64,000 bases of DNA from Lentibacillus halodurans (GTDB lineage Bacteria > Bacillota > Bacilli > Bacillales > Amphibacillaceae), in the NCBI RefSeq assembly GCF_900112045.1, contig NZ_FOJW01000001.1, positions 1 through 64,000 on the forward strand, written 5' to 3'. Shown one piece after another: positions 28,492 through 38,183 of this stretch. Position numbers and translations under genes: made by a program. The notes beneath the pieces were generated by a model. It did no database searches and was not told the DNA's origin. It saw only the letters and a program-made list of their open reading frames with translations. Within the stretch, counting starts at the first letter, position 1. Each line of letters starts with the position of its first letter.

Positions 28492-29466
28492 TTGAAAATT
28501 CATGTTGTTCAAAAAGGCGATACATTATGGGAAATAGCGCAGCAATATGGTGCGGATTTTGAACAGGTTAAACAGCTTAATCCGCAATTATCCAGCCCGG
28601 ATATGATTCTGCCGGGTATGAAAATCAAAATACCTGCCACGTCCAAACCGGTCAAGAAAGAAGAAGCGCAACAACAGGAAATTCAAAAAGAAATGCAAAA
28701 GCCGGCTGCTGAAAAACCGTATAAAGACACATCACCAAAACCGATGCCGGTCGTAAAGGAGGATGATGTTAAACAACCAAAGGAAATCAAGCCGCAAATG
28801 CCGATGCAACCGAAGATGCCATCAGTAGAGCAAGAAATGAACCACTACTATACAACCATCAATCTACCGCAAATTCCGAAGTACACACAACCGGAAGACG
28901 AATCATCCGAAAAACAGAAAGAGATGCACTACCAACAACATCCAAAAGAGGTGCACTATCAGCCACATCCCAAAGAAATGCATTACCAGCCACATCCAAT
29001 GCCCGTGATGCCGCTACAACATCATATGCCATGTCCTCCGCAGCCAATGCCACAAGTGAGTCCCTACGCGATGGGCAAAAAGGATTGCGGCTGTGGAGGG
29101 CCAAAACCAATGCAAATGCCAGTGTATCAACCGATGATGCAGATGCCTATGCACCATCAGCAGATGATGCACCAGCCAATGCATCAGCAACCGATGAACT
29201 TTCACCACTATCCGTATGATGGCAATATGATGGAATCAGTTGAATCATCATCATATAATATGGAATTACCGCAAAAGCCAATGATGAAAGGTTCCGGATC
29301 ATATCCTCAGCCACAGGCACCAAATACGATGGGAATACAGCAGGGATTTCACTACCCACAAATGCCGCCAACAACCAATCCACATTTCTCAGACAACTAT
29401 ATGCCAATGCCGCCCGGATTCCATAAAAAACACCGAGATGAAGAGGAAGAGTCTACAAGTGAGTGA
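28492..29466 (+). CDS. safA: SafA-like spore coat morphogenetic protein
   Basis: 324 residues: N-terminal LysM domain (KIHVVQKGDTLWEIAQQYG to MKIKIP, residues 2-48), a Lys/Glu/Gln/Pro linker, then a long Met/His/Pro/Gln-rich low-complexity region. It contains a threefold tandem nonapeptide repeat KE[MV]HYQ[PQ]HP at 28918-28998 and a KKDCGCGGPKP cysteine cluster. LysM at the N terminus plus a proline-rich coat domain and synteny after pheA identify SafA, the partner of SpoVID in inner-coat assembly; LysM would bind cortex peptidoglycan. TTG 28492 follows AAAGGAG. Confidence 0.88.
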   Translation: MKIHVVQKGDTLWEIAQQYGADFEQVKQLNPQLSSPDMILPGMKIKIPATSKPVKKEEAQQQEIQKEMQKPAAEKPYKDTSPKPMPVVKEDDVKQPKEIKPQMPMQPKMPSVEQEMNHYYTTINLPQIPKYTQPEDESSEKQKEMHYQQHPKEVHYQPHPKEMHYQPHPMPVMPLQHHMPCPPQPMPQVSPYAMGKKDCGCGGPKPMQMPVYQPMMQMPMHHQQMMHQPMHQQPMNFHHYPYDGNMMESVESSSYNMELPQKPMMKGSGSYPQPQAPNTMGIQQGFHYPQMPPTTNPHFSDNYMPMPPGFHKKHRDEEEESTSE

Positions 29467-29470
29467 TCTG

Positions 29471-29514
29471 AAGAAAGGAGACGAGATGAGTATTAATCGT
29501 CTCTCTTCTTTTTT
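29471..29514 (+). terminator. Terminator-like hairpin over the start of the next gene
   Basis: Left arm 29471-29484 (AAGAAAGGAGACGA) and right arm 29497-29510 (TCGTCTCTCTTCTT) pair at 12 of 14 positions, with a 12-base loop and a following T run (TTTTTT to 29514). The left arm contains the AAGGAG ribosome binding site and the loop contains the ATG (29486) of the downstream gene. It could end safA transcripts, mask the start site, or both. Confidence 0.6.
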
Positions 29515-30415
29515 GCAGAAAAAAGGGATGCTGCAACCACGTCATATGACGTCTGTCAACAAGCATGTTTTTTACGTTGAAACAAACCATCGAGAACGAT
29601 TAATTTTGAAACGTCATCATAATCATTCGCGTGTTGAGCAGCAGTGGAATTTTTTTGAACAGCAGTCATCTTACATTCCTGTTCCATTTCAGCGGTTCCC
29701 GAATCAAAAACCATTTTTGTATGATAACGGCATGTATTGGACCATATCTCCGTATATTCCAGGACAAAAATTAAATTATATGGCTGAGAGGGACCGAGTA
29801 GAGGCTTTAAAATCAATACAAACGTTTCATAACGAAACAGAAGGAATCAAGCTCAGGTACCCATTGAAAAAGGAGATATTTTATATTCGGTGGTATAAAA
29901 GGCTTCAAAATTTCCGAAATACAGAGTCTATATTCAAGGAATATGGTTTTCTCGGGTTATACAAAGATATGGTTCAAACCGCTGAGAAACACTTGCAGTA
30001 TGTATCTGCTTATAACTGGTTTGAATTGGAACGTGCTGCCAGAAAATCCGGTACCTGGTCTCACGGCGATGTTGCTTCACATAATTTTATCCGTTATTCC
30101 GGTCGAATTTATCTGATTGATTTTGATTTACTTTCATGTGCCCCTCCGCTGTATGATTATATACAGCTGGGTCAGCGTTTTTTACCTTATTTAAACTGGA
30201 ATGCCGAACGCCTTTTATCATACAAAATAGTACAGAACAAATATTTAAAACCGTGGCTGCACGCTTTATTTATCCCGAGTGATGTTATGCGAGAATGGCT
30301 GTATTATATACACAGCAGTCCCGGCAGGCTTATGTATGGCTATTTAGCCAGGATGAAAGAAGATTGGGTCAAAAGACAATCTTTTGTTAAAAATGCTCAA
30401 AACATGCTAAACTGA
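29486..30415 (+). CDS. CotS-family spore kinase-like protein
   Basis: About 309 residues with an aminoglycoside-phosphotransferase/CotS-type fold. Unlike YsxE in this window, the catalytic motifs are intact: WSHGDVASHNFI (about residues 188-199) and YLIDFDLLSC (about residues 206-215), so phosphotransfer is possible. Early residues ERLILKRH carry the candidate ATP-binding lysine. ATG 29486 sits after AAAGGAG, with both inside a terminator-like hairpin. Placement directly after safA suggests a sporulation role; CotS-family kinases occur in coats of Bacillus. The substrate is unknown. Confidence 0.78.
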   Translation: MSINRLSSFLQKKGMLQPRHMTSVNKHVFYVETNHRERLILKRHHNHSRVEQQWNFFEQQSSYIPVPFQRFPNQKPFLYDNGMYWTISPYIPGQKLNYMAERDRVEALKSIQTFHNETEGIKLRYPLKKEIFYIRWYKRLQNFRNTESIFKEYGFLGLYKDMVQTAEKHLQYVSAYNWFELERAARKSGTWSHGDVASHNFIRYSGRIYLIDFDLLSCAPPLYDYIQLGQRFLPYLNWNAERLLSYKIVQNKYLKPWLHALFIPSDVMREWLYYIHSSPGRLMYGYLARMKEDWVKRQSFVKNAQNMLN

Positions 30416-30446
30416 AAAGAGAAAATCTGAACAAAGCAGGGTGATA

Positions 30447-31196
30447 ATGGTGAAAAAAACAATAGAAAACATCGTGCAATGGCTACAGCAAAGTGCACAT
30501 GAGGCTGGTGTCAACGGTTTAATAGTTGGGGTCAGCGGTGGAGTGGATTCAGCGGTTGTTGCACACCTTATTCAGCGGGCTTTTCCCGATCATTCATTGG
30601 GTGTCATGATGCCGCTAAACAGCAATCCGGACGATATGAAACATGCAGCAAAAGTCATCGAAAGTTCCGGGATCAATGAACTTACTGTGGATTTAACTGA
30701 AACACATCAACTCATGTATACGACCATTTGTGAGCAATTAAAACAGCAAAATGCCTTTAACGAAAATAATGATCAGCTCGCCGGGGCAAATCTCAGGGCA
30801 CGCCTGCGAATGAGCACACTTTATACGATTGCTGCACATTATCATTATTTAGTTGTCGGGACAGATAATGCTGCCGAATGGTATACAGGCTATTTCACCA
30901 AGTATGGTGATGGCGGTGTCGACATATTGCCATTGGTGGAATTCACAAAACACGAAGTAAGGGAACTGGGAAGGTATTTAGGTGTCCCTGATGAGATTTT
31001 GTCCAAGAAACCGAGTGCAGGTCTTTGGGAAGGACAAACAGATGAATCAGAGATGGGAACGACCTATGATAAAATTGATGCTTATCTGAAAGGTGAAAAA
31101 ATTCCTGAAAGCGATAAAGAAATAATTGAAAAAATGCACGGGCGTACGGCTCATAAACGTGACCCGCTGAAGCAATTCCATCGTTCGGGAAAATAA
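30447..31196 (+). CDS. nadE: NAD+ synthetase, ammonia-dependent
   Basis: Final step of NAD synthesis: amidation of nicotinate adenine dinucleotide. 249 residues, the short ammonia-using form without a glutaminase domain. The PP-loop is VGVSGGVDSAVVAHL (about residues 26-40), NLRARLRMSTLY is the NaAD-binding helix, GTDNAAEWYTGYFTKYGDGG the second nucleotide region, and KRDPLKQFH ends the C-terminal loop. ATG 30447 follows CAGGGTGAT. In Bacillus subtilis this neighbourhood holds nadB-nadA-nadC; here a different NAD gene occupies it. Confidence 0.95.
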   Translation: MVKKTIENIVQWLQQSAHEAGVNGLIVGVSGGVDSAVVAHLIQRAFPDHSLGVMMPLNSNPDDMKHAAKVIESSGINELTVDLTETHQLMYTTICEQLKQQNAFNENNDQLAGANLRARLRMSTLYTIAAHYHYLVVGTDNAAEWYTGYFTKYGDGGVDILPLVEFTKHEVRELGRYLGVPDEILSKKPSAGLWEGQTDESEMGTTYDKIDAYLKGEKIPESDKEIIEKMHGRTAHKRDPLKQFHRSGK

Positions 31197-31259
31197 TTCC
31201 TTCATTTACTGATAAAAATGGCCTTTCCTATCCATGCTAATGGTTAGGGAGGTTGTTTT

Positions 31260-31817
31260 ATGAAGATAAATAAATGGATGATCATACCAATCTTTTTGTT
31301 TGCACTTGTCGGTTGTGCAGAATATAAAACAGGTGAACAAAATACCGAGGATAATATGAACTCCCAGCCGATTAATTACGAAACAGAAGAAGAAGAGAAT
31401 GAACGGCATGGAGCAGAAAATAATAACACCAATGGACAGGAAGGTTATCGCGGAAATGCGCAGGAAAAACTGAATGAAGGCGATGAGAATGCCCAGAATG
31501 ATCTGTTTACGAATGAGATGTCCCAATCCATCTCAAGTCATTTAAAACAGCACAATGATGTCAGACAAGCGCAAGTTGCGGTATCGGAAGAGAGAGTTGT
31601 AGTTGGCGTAATGCTGAGTGACAATGCGCCGCCGGATATGCGTGAACTCGTTGAACAGGAAGTGCAGGAGATGGTTACAAGCAAAGAGGTTTATGTCTAT
31701 ACAGATGATATTTATTGGGATCGGATGCGAAACAAAGATGCACGCCTGGATCAGTTAAATGGTGATATGAGAGAGTTTCTTCGGGAATTTTTTAATCGTG
31801 ACAGAGAAAATTTTTAG
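31260..31817 (+). CDS. YhcN/YlaJ-family sporulation lipoprotein, CoxA-like
   Basis: 185-residue lipoprotein: signal peptide with lipobox LVGC (Cys at about residue 18), an acidic Asn/Glu/Gln-rich linker (residues 20-85), then a YhcN/YlaJ domain (about residues 88-170; DVRQAQVAVSEERVVVGV). Bacillus subtilis coxA (yrbB), a spore cortex protein, lies after safA at this locus, so CoxA equivalence is likely but not proven. The ribosome binding site is GGGAGG. Followed by an uninterrupted 14-base-pair hairpin. Confidence 0.8.
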   Translation: MKINKWMIIPIFLFALVGCAEYKTGEQNTEDNMNSQPINYETEEEENERHGAENNNTNGQEGYRGNAQEKLNEGDENAQNDLFTNEMSQSISSHLKQHNDVRQAQVAVSEERVVVGVMLSDNAPPDMRELVEQEVQEMVTSKEVYVYTDDIYWDRMRNKDARLDQLNGDMREFLREFFNRDRENF

Positions 31818-31887
31818 TATATGTTAATCGCGGATATTTGGCTTCTTCGCATAAACTTCTCGACATTTCTATAACCGCTCCGGATGC

Positions 31888-31925
31888 AACAAAGTGTCAT
31901 ATTGATTGAATGTATGACACTTTGT
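31888..31925 (+). terminator. Long hairpin downstream of the CoxA-like gene
   Basis: Perfect 14-base inverted repeat AACAAAGTGTCATA / TATGACACTTTGTT with a 10-base loop, 70 bases after the stop codon. It is followed by AATTCAG rather than a T run, so it may be a terminator or part of a decayed mobile repeat. Confidence 0.5.
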
Positions 31926-31973
31926 TAATTCAGAAATGGGATAAGGCGCCCCACTGAATGAAGTTTCACTTTT
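31924..31973 (-). repeat. Partly decayed copy b of the hairpin repeat
   Basis: On the minus strand it reads AAAGTGAAACTTCATTCAGTGG, identical in its left half to other copies. The partner arm is partly lost (TTCAG-aaat-GGG opposite CCC-a-CTGAA), so the stem is imperfect. It lies 70 bases from a nearly intact copy in the same orientation. Confidence 0.6.
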
Positions 31974-32042
31974 CCCCGGTGCAATCGTCCGTAGACTCCC
32001 GTCTTCAAATCATGCAGTAAAATGAATATGATCTGATCGGTA

Positions 32043-32124
32043 GTTAACGGAGGCTAACACCCCGATTCTGTTCAACTAACATTCAGCGGGGGCAAAACAT
32101 CCCGCTGAATGAAGTTTCACTTTA
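32043..32124 (-). repeat. Stop-codon-anchored hairpin repeat, copy c
   Basis: Full-length 82-base copy running on the minus strand from TAAAGTGAAAC (32124 down) to GTTAAC (32048 down to 32043). The stem is CATTCAGCGGG / CCCGCTGAATG. Unlike other copies it is not next to a stop codon: both neighbouring genes are on the plus strand. The 31818-32188 gap otherwise holds copy b, the 14-bp hairpin and the yebC ribosome binding site. Confidence 0.8.
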
Positions 32125-32188
32125 TTGATTGTGTCTTTTTTGATATAGTTAATAAGGGAATTTTTGCGGAGTGAGAGGAGAATGTCTT

Positions 32189-32920
32189 ATGGCTGGCCAT
32201 TCCAAATGGAAAAATATTCAGCGCAGAAAAAATGCACAGGACGCTAAAAAAGGTAAGATCTTTATGCGTCACGCAAAAGATATATATACCGCTGCCAAGG
32301 AAGGCGGAGGTGATCTCGATACCAATGCATCACTGCGACTGGCGGTTGACAAGGCAAAAGCAGACAATATGCCGAATGATAACATTGAACGTGCCATCAA
32401 AAAAGCCACAGGAGGTTTAGATGGCGCAAATTATGAAGAAATCACCTATGAAGGCTATGGGCCAGGCGGTATTGCGGTCATTGTCAATGTCTTGACGGAT
32501 AACAAAAATAGGACTGCAGCGGAAATTAGACACGCATTCAAGAAAAATGGCGGTAATCTTGGGGAAAATGGCAGTGTAACGTTTATGTTTGACCGCAAAG
32601 GATATATTGTGATTGAAAATCGTGATGGATCCATTGACGAGGATGACATCAGTCTGGAAGCAATTGAAGCGGGGGCTGATGATATCACAGCCGAGGAAGG
32701 CATATATGAAATTTATACGGATCCGGAAAGTTTTCACGATGTCCGCGATCATTTACGCGAAAGCGGTTATGAACCAGCCGAGTCGGAAGTAACCATGATC
32801 CCTCAAAATTATACGACCCCCTCCGAAGAAGACGAGCAAAAAATGTTAAATTTAATCGATATGCTGGAAGACAGTGAAGATACACAGGATGTCCATCACA
32901 ACATGGAAATATCGGAGTAA
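32189..32920 (+). CDS. yebC: YebC/TACO1-family protein
   Basis: 243 residues. Begins [21 protein letters not shown], the diagnostic N terminus of YebC, followed by [24 protein letters not shown] and the [13 protein letters not shown] motif. YebC proteins were called transcriptional regulators; newer work on the family links them to translation of difficult peptide sequences. ATG 32189 follows GAGAGGAGAA; an upstream TTG is not needed. Upstream of ruvAB as in Bacillus; the bofC gene often found between is absent. Confidence 0.95.
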   Translation: MAGHSKWKNIQRRKNAQDAKKGKIFMRHAKDIYTAAKEGGGDLDTNASLRLAVDKAKADNMPNDNIERAIKKATGGLDGANYEEITYEGYGPGGIAVIVNVLTDNKNRTAAEIRHAFKKNGGNLGENGSVTFMFDRKGYIVIENRDGSIDEDDISLEAIEAGADDITAEEGIYEIYTDPESFHDVRDHLRESGYEPAESEVTMIPQNYTTPSEEDEQKMLNLIDMLEDSEDTQDVHHNMEISE

Positions 32921-32990
32921 TCAAAGTGAAACTTCTATTCTGCTTTTCTGAGGATGGAAGTTTTCTTTCTTCCGTCAAAGTTCAGTTATG
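32918..32990 (+). repeat. Doubtful remnant of the hairpin repeat after yebC
   Basis: After the yebC TAA stop the sequence reads TCAAAGTGAAACTTCTATTC and, some 70 bases on, CAGTTATGTT, matching both ends of the repeat loosely. GAAACTTC and GAAGTTTTC can pair and could act as a weak terminator. Similarity is too low to be certain. Confidence 0.3.
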
Positions 32991-33026
32991 TTAGAATGGG
33001 TACAGGGAGATAAAGGAGAAGGTCGC

Positions 33027-33626
33027 ATGATAGCTTATATAAAAGGAATATTGGTTCACATAGATGATAATGCAATAATTGTTGACGTGAACGGGGTTGG
33101 ATATGAAATTATCTGTGCCAATCCATTTGCGTTTCAGTCATTGCTGGATCATCAAGTTACGGTCAATACATATCACTATGTCCGTGAAGATATACAGGTT
33201 CTTTACGGGTTTCAGAATGAAGATGAAAAATTGTTATTCACAAAACTTATTTCTGTTTCGGGCATTGGCCCTAAAGGTGCGCTAGCTATTTTGGCCGGTG
33301 TCGATATCGATGGATTTGTTGAAGCGATTGAACTGGAAGATGATAAATTTCTGACCGGTTTCCCTGGAATCGGCAAAAAAACAGCGAGACAAATTATACT
33401 TGATTTGAAAGGGAATTTATCTTCCATGATTTCGGTATCTGCACAGTCTTCTGTTAATAAAGCGCAGGATTCAGAAGGCATCAAGGAAGCACAGGAAGCA
33501 TTAAAAACACTCGGGTATACCGAACGCGAGATTAAAGCGATCGTTCCAGAACTGCAGCAGGAGAATAGCAGCAGCACTGACGAAATTGTACGAAAAGCAC
33601 TCGCGTTATTAATGAAAAAATCATAA
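33027..33626 (+). CDS. ruvA: Holliday junction branch migration subunit RuvA
   Basis: DNA-binding subunit that holds the four-way junction for RuvB. 199 residues: OB-fold domain I (MIAYIKGILVHIDDNAIIVD), tandem helix-hairpin-helix domain II with ISVSGIGPKGALAIL and LTGFPGIGKKTARQI, acidic linker, and C-terminal domain III (EAQEALKTLGYTEREIKAI) that contacts RuvB. ATG 33027 follows AAAGGAGAAGG. Twelve bases separate it from ruvB. Confidence 0.97.
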   Translation: MIAYIKGILVHIDDNAIIVDVNGVGYEIICANPFAFQSLLDHQVTVNTYHYVREDIQVLYGFQNEDEKLLFTKLISVSGIGPKGALAILAGVDIDGFVEAIELEDDKFLTGFPGIGKKTARQIILDLKGNLSSMISVSAQSSVNKAQDSEGIKEAQEALKTLGYTEREIKAIVPELQQENSSSTDEIVRKALALLMKKS

Positions 33627-33638
33627 GGTGGGATACTG

Positions 33639-34640
33639 ATGGAAGAGCGTATGGTCACAGGTGAATTGCAAAATGAAGATTCTACTGTTGAACTGAGTCT
33701 CCGCCCCACAAATCTGAATCAATATATTGGTCAGCAAAAAGTAAAAGAAAATTTAAGTATATTTATCAAAGCAGCAAAAATGCGTGAGGAAGCGCTTGAT
33801 CATGTGTTATTATATGGTCCGCCCGGGCTTGGTAAAACAACATTGGCAGCCATTATCGCCAATGAAATGGGGGGCCAATTCCGGTCTACCTCAGGTCCGG
33901 CGATTGAACGTTCTGGTGATTTGGCGGCAATCCTGTCATCACTTGAGCCTGGCGATGTTTTGTTTATTGATGAAGTGCACCGTTTGCCAAAGTCTGTAGA
34001 GGAGATTTTGTATCCGGCAATGGAGGATTTTTTCCTTGATATTGTGATTGGCAGCGGGCCAAGCGCCCGATCTGTTCAAATTGATTTGCCTCCGTTCACA
34101 CTGGTAGGTGCCACGACAAGAGCAGGGTTGCTGTCGGCACCGTTGCGGGATCGTTTTGGTGTCTTGAGCAGGCTGGAGTTTTACGGTACAAATGAATTGT
34201 GTGATATTGTCGAACGAACGTCCGAGATCTTTGAAACAACGATTACACATGAAGCAGCGATTGAGATTGCACGCCGTTCAAGAGGGACGCCCCGGATTGC
34301 CAACAGACTTTTAAAGCGGATCCGTGATATTTCACAGGTTAAAGGAGAAGTCGAAATCAGCCTGCAAACGACAGAACAGGCATTAGACATGCTGCAGGTT
34401 GATGACGCCGGACTTGACCACATTGATCATAAACTGCTGACAAGCATCATCGACGGTTTTCAGGGCGGGCCGGCAGGGCTGGATACGATAGCAGCGACAA
34501 TCGGTGAAGAACCACAGACAATTGAAGATGTGTATGAGCCATTTTTACTGCAAATCGGCTTTATTCAGCGGACGCCAAGAGGACGTGTTGTAACGCCGAA
34601 AGCATACCAGCATTTTGGCAAAAGGAAAGAAGACGGATGA
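33639..34640 (+). CDS. ruvB: Holliday junction branch migration ATPase RuvB
   Basis: Hexameric AAA+ motor that drives branch migration with RuvA. 333 residues: Walker [12 protein letters not shown] (about residues 61-71), Walker [12 protein letters not shown], sensor/arginine-finger region [19 protein letters not shown], and a C-terminal winged helix ([19 protein letters not shown]). ATG 33639 follows AGGTGGG. The stop overlaps the start of the next small gene. Confidence 0.98.
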   Translation: MEERMVTGELQNEDSTVELSLRPTNLNQYIGQQKVKENLSIFIKAAKMREEALDHVLLYGPPGLGKTTLAAIIANEMGGQFRSTSGPAIERSGDLAAILSSLEPGDVLFIDEVHRLPKSVEEILYPAMEDFFLDIVIGSGPSARSVQIDLPPFTLVGATTRAGLLSAPLRDRFGVLSRLEFYGTNELCDIVERTSEIFETTITHEAAIEIARRSRGTPRIANRLLKRIRDISQVKGEVEISLQTTEQALDMLQVDDAGLDHIDHKLLTSIIDGFQGGPAGLDTIAATIGEEPQTIEDVYEPFLLQIGFIQRTPRGRVVTPKAYQHFGKRKEDG

Positions 34641-34834
34641 ATATGGGAAAAATGTTTATTACCCTCGGAATCATTTTTGTCGTGATCGGCATCATTTGGT
34701 CATTGATCGGCAAACTGCCTGGGGATATTACGATTAAACGCGATAACATTACGTTTCATTTTCCGATCATGACATCCATTGTCGTGAGCGTAGTATTAAC
34801 GCTTATCTTTTTCATTATAGGAAAATTCCGGTAA
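34637..34834 (+). CDS. DUF2905 small membrane protein
   Basis: 65-residue protein with two transmembrane segments (about residues 5-23 and 44-61) separated by [18 protein letters not shown], the signature of the DUF2905 family. The ATG overlaps the ruvB TGA by four bases, so it is translated by coupling. The family is common next to ruvB in Firmicutes; its function is unknown. Confidence 0.85.
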   Translation: MNMGKMFITLGIIFVVIGIIWSLIGKLPGDITIKRDNITFHFPIMTSIVVSVVLTLIFFIIGKFR

Positions 34835-34852
34835 TATAGATAGGAGAGCATC

Positions 34853-35881
34853 ATGAAACCAGAAGAATTTGATTTTGATCTGCCAGATGAATTAATTGCC
34901 CAAACACCGTTGAAAAACCGGACAGCATCCCGGTTGCTGGTTTTACACCGAGATACGCAAGAAGTGAAGCATAAACAGTTTTCAGATATCAAAAGCTATT
35001 TGAAAAAAGGTGATTGCCTTGTACTGAATGATACCCGTGTGCTCCCGGCCAGGCTATATGGGATAAAGGATGACACTGGGGCAAAAGTGGAGGTGCTGCT
35101 GCTTCATCAGCAGGAAAAGGATACATGGGAAGTGCTTGTAAAACCAGCCAAAAAAGTTAAAATTGGTACAGTCATCGTCTTTGGCGACGGGAAGATTCGT
35201 GCAACATGCACTGGTCTTAAAGAGCATGGCGGTCGCATTTTACAATTGGAATATGAAGGTATCTTTTATGAATTGCTTGAAGAATTGGGTGAAATGCCGC
35301 TCCCACCCTATATAAAGGAACAACTGCCTGAAAAGGAAAGGTACCAGACAGTGTATGCTAAAGAGGAAGGATCTGCGGCTGCCCCAACTGCCGGCTTACA
35401 TTTCACGAATGAACTGCTGGATGAGATCCGGGCAATGGGCGTGACAATCGAGTTTATTACATTGCATGTTGGTCTTGGCACATTCAGACCAGTAAGTGTG
35501 GAAAAAATTGAAGAGCATAAAATGCATGCCGAGTTTTATCAAATGTCTAAAAAAACGGCAGATACACTTTCATCGGTCAAAGAAAACGGCGGCCGGATTA
35601 TTTCTGTCGGTACCACATCGACACGGACACTGGAGACCATTGTCAGGGATAACAATGGCAAATTTACCGAATCCAGCGGCTGGACGGATATTTTTATTTA
35701 TCCGCCGTATGAATTCCAGGCCGTTGACGGGCTGATTACCAATTTCCATCTGCCCAAATCAACATTAATCATGATGGTAAGTGCATTTGCCGGCAGGGAA
35801 AATATTATGAATGCCTATCAGGAAGCGGTTGATAAACGGTACCGGTTCTTTAGCTTTGGAGATGCGATGTTAATCTTATAA
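34853..35881 (+). CDS. queA: S-adenosylmethionine:tRNA ribosyltransferase-isomerase
   Basis: Transfers the ribosyl moiety of S-adenosylmethionine to preQ1 in tRNA to form epoxyqueuosine. 342 residues. Family signatures are [13 protein letters not shown] at the N terminus, [14 protein letters not shown] (about residues 55-68), PTAGLHFT (about residue 180) and [14 protein letters not shown]. Ribosome binding site AGGAGAG. Together with tgt downstream it supplies queuosine-pathway steps. Confidence 0.97.
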   Translation: MKPEEFDFDLPDELIAQTPLKNRTASRLLVLHRDTQEVKHKQFSDIKSYLKKGDCLVLNDTRVLPARLYGIKDDTGAKVEVLLLHQQEKDTWEVLVKPAKKVKIGTVIVFGDGKIRATCTGLKEHGGRILQLEYEGIFYELLEELGEMPLPPYIKEQLPEKERYQTVYAKEEGSAAAPTAGLHFTNELLDEIRAMGVTIEFITLHVGLGTFRPVSVEKIEEHKMHAEFYQMSKKTADTLSSVKENGGRIISVGTTSTRTLETIVRDNNGKFTESSGWTDIFIYPPYEFQAVDGLITNFHLPKSTLIMMVSAFAGRENIMNAYQEAVDKRYRFFSFGDAMLIL

Positions 35882-35974
35882 AAACCGTTTTCAAGAGTGT
35901 TGTTATTTAACCTACAGTCTGAGCGCTCGTCGCTTTCTGCGGGTGACCCGTGATCCCATTCTGGCTTATACGAT

Positions 35975-36075
35975 GTTGGTCACAAAGGTGTTGCCATATG
36001 ATAAGGAATGCTGCGGCAGTAACACATCGCACGAAGAAAATTGCGTATGCATTTTCGAGGGATCTATGTATTCAG
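35975..36075. repeat. Repeat family B, copy 1
   Basis: Block containing GGCAGTAACACATCGCACG, AAGAAAA and TTTTCGAGGGA. It aligns with 51125-51241, which has GGCAGCGTTACTTCGCACG, AAGAAAA and TTTTTCGAGGA in the same order. The AAGAAAA and TTTTCG arms can form a hairpin. It lies in the 282-base queA-tgt gap, which shows no gene. Confidence 0.6.
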
Positions 36076-36133
36076 GATGCTAGGAGCTTTCTAAATTGTT
36101 TTTCCGACTTATGTTAACGAAATATACTTTTAA

Positions 36134-37303
<1,170 letters not shown>

Positions 37304-37322
37304 TGAAGGAGGGGATATGTAA

Positions 37323-37592
37323 ATGGAGATGCTAGCATCGTTGTTACCGATTATTTTAATGTTTGTCATTTTTTACTTCCTGCTTATCCGTCCGCAGCAA
37401 AAGCGGCAAAAGCAAGTTAAACAAATGCAGTCAGATTTGCAAAAGGGCGATCAAGTAGTGACAATCGGTGGTTTTCATGCTGAAATTCATGCGCTTGACG
37501 AAGATACAGTTGTACTCCAGTCAGGTGACGGTCCGAAATTAACGTATGACCGTTCAGCCATCCGGGAAATCAAACATGACAATACACAATAA
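37323..37592 (+). CDS. yajC: Preprotein translocase accessory subunit YajC
   Basis: 89-residue single-pass membrane protein with helix at about residues 5-23 ending in the invariant FYFLLIRPQQKRQKQ, then a small cytoplasmic domain (GDQVVTIGGFHAEI). Associates with SecDF in other bacteria; secDF itself lies 5 kb downstream. AGGAGGGG ribosome binding site. Followed by a strong terminator. Confidence 0.95.
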   Translation: MEMLASLLPIILMFVIFYFLLIRPQQKRQKQVKQMQSDLQKGDQVVTIGGFHAEIHALDEDTVVLQSGDGPKLTYDRSAIREIKHDNTQ

Positions 37593-37628
37593 AAACACTT
37601 TATGATTGATACATAAAGGTAGAAGTAC

Positions 37629-37665
37629 AAGAAGTCAGTTCCTATTAGGACTGACTTCTTTTTTT
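37629..37665 (+). terminator. Terminator after yajC
   Basis: Stem AAGAAGTCAGT (37629-37639) / ACTGACTTCTT (37650-37660) followed by a run of T to 37665. It ends the ruvAB-queA-tgt-yajC region. Confidence 0.9.
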
Positions 37666-37668
37666 CAG

Positions 37669-38046
37669 TCAGTTTTCAGATTTGATTATATTAACGCCAA
37701 TGGCTCCGCCTAGAAGTGCTGCTAGTATAAATCCTACGTGATGGAGTGACTGTTCCAGTGAGAATCCTTGCTGATAACCGAGATATTGGACAAGAAATGT
37801 AAAAAGCGTAAATCCACCCCCTGTTATGATACCGATAACCCAGCCTTTCTGTTTCCCTTTAATACCAGCAACAAGACCACCAATAAATAAACTGGTTAAT
37901 CCGACTGCTAATGTGATCCATGATAATGTTGTTTCATTCATTCCGGTAAATTGAAGTAAGAATGCGAGAATAATACTTGTCAGTAAAATTAGACCGAGTA
38001 CGATGATCCACCCATATAATAAGGCAATAAATTGTTGTTTACGCAA
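37669..38046 (-). CDS. YrzE/TIGR04086-family membrane protein
   Basis: 125-residue protein with four transmembrane segments (about residues 9-32, 40-60, 68-88, 99-118) and a KGKQKGW cytoplasmic loop. Size, topology and placement between yajC and spoVB match the YrzE (TIGR04086) family. TTG 38046 follows AAAGGGGG with eight bases between. Its stop is only four bases from the end of the yajC terminator. Function unknown. Confidence 0.8.
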   Translation of the reverse strand: MRKQQFIALLYGWIIVLGLILLTSIILAFLLQFTGMNETTLSWITLAVGLTSLFIGGLVAGIKGKQKGWVIGIITGGGFTLFTFLVQYLGYQQGFSLEQSLHHVGFILAALLGGAIGVNIIKSEN

Positions 38047-38183
38047 GCTGTTCGCCCCCTTTCCAGTGATTGTCCATGTAATACCATCCTATTCGTCCAA
38101 ACGAAAAATAGACTGAAAATATTTTGCTTTTTTAAACATATATTTGTAGAAGGACAACCAATTACATTGAAAGAGGATGCTTT

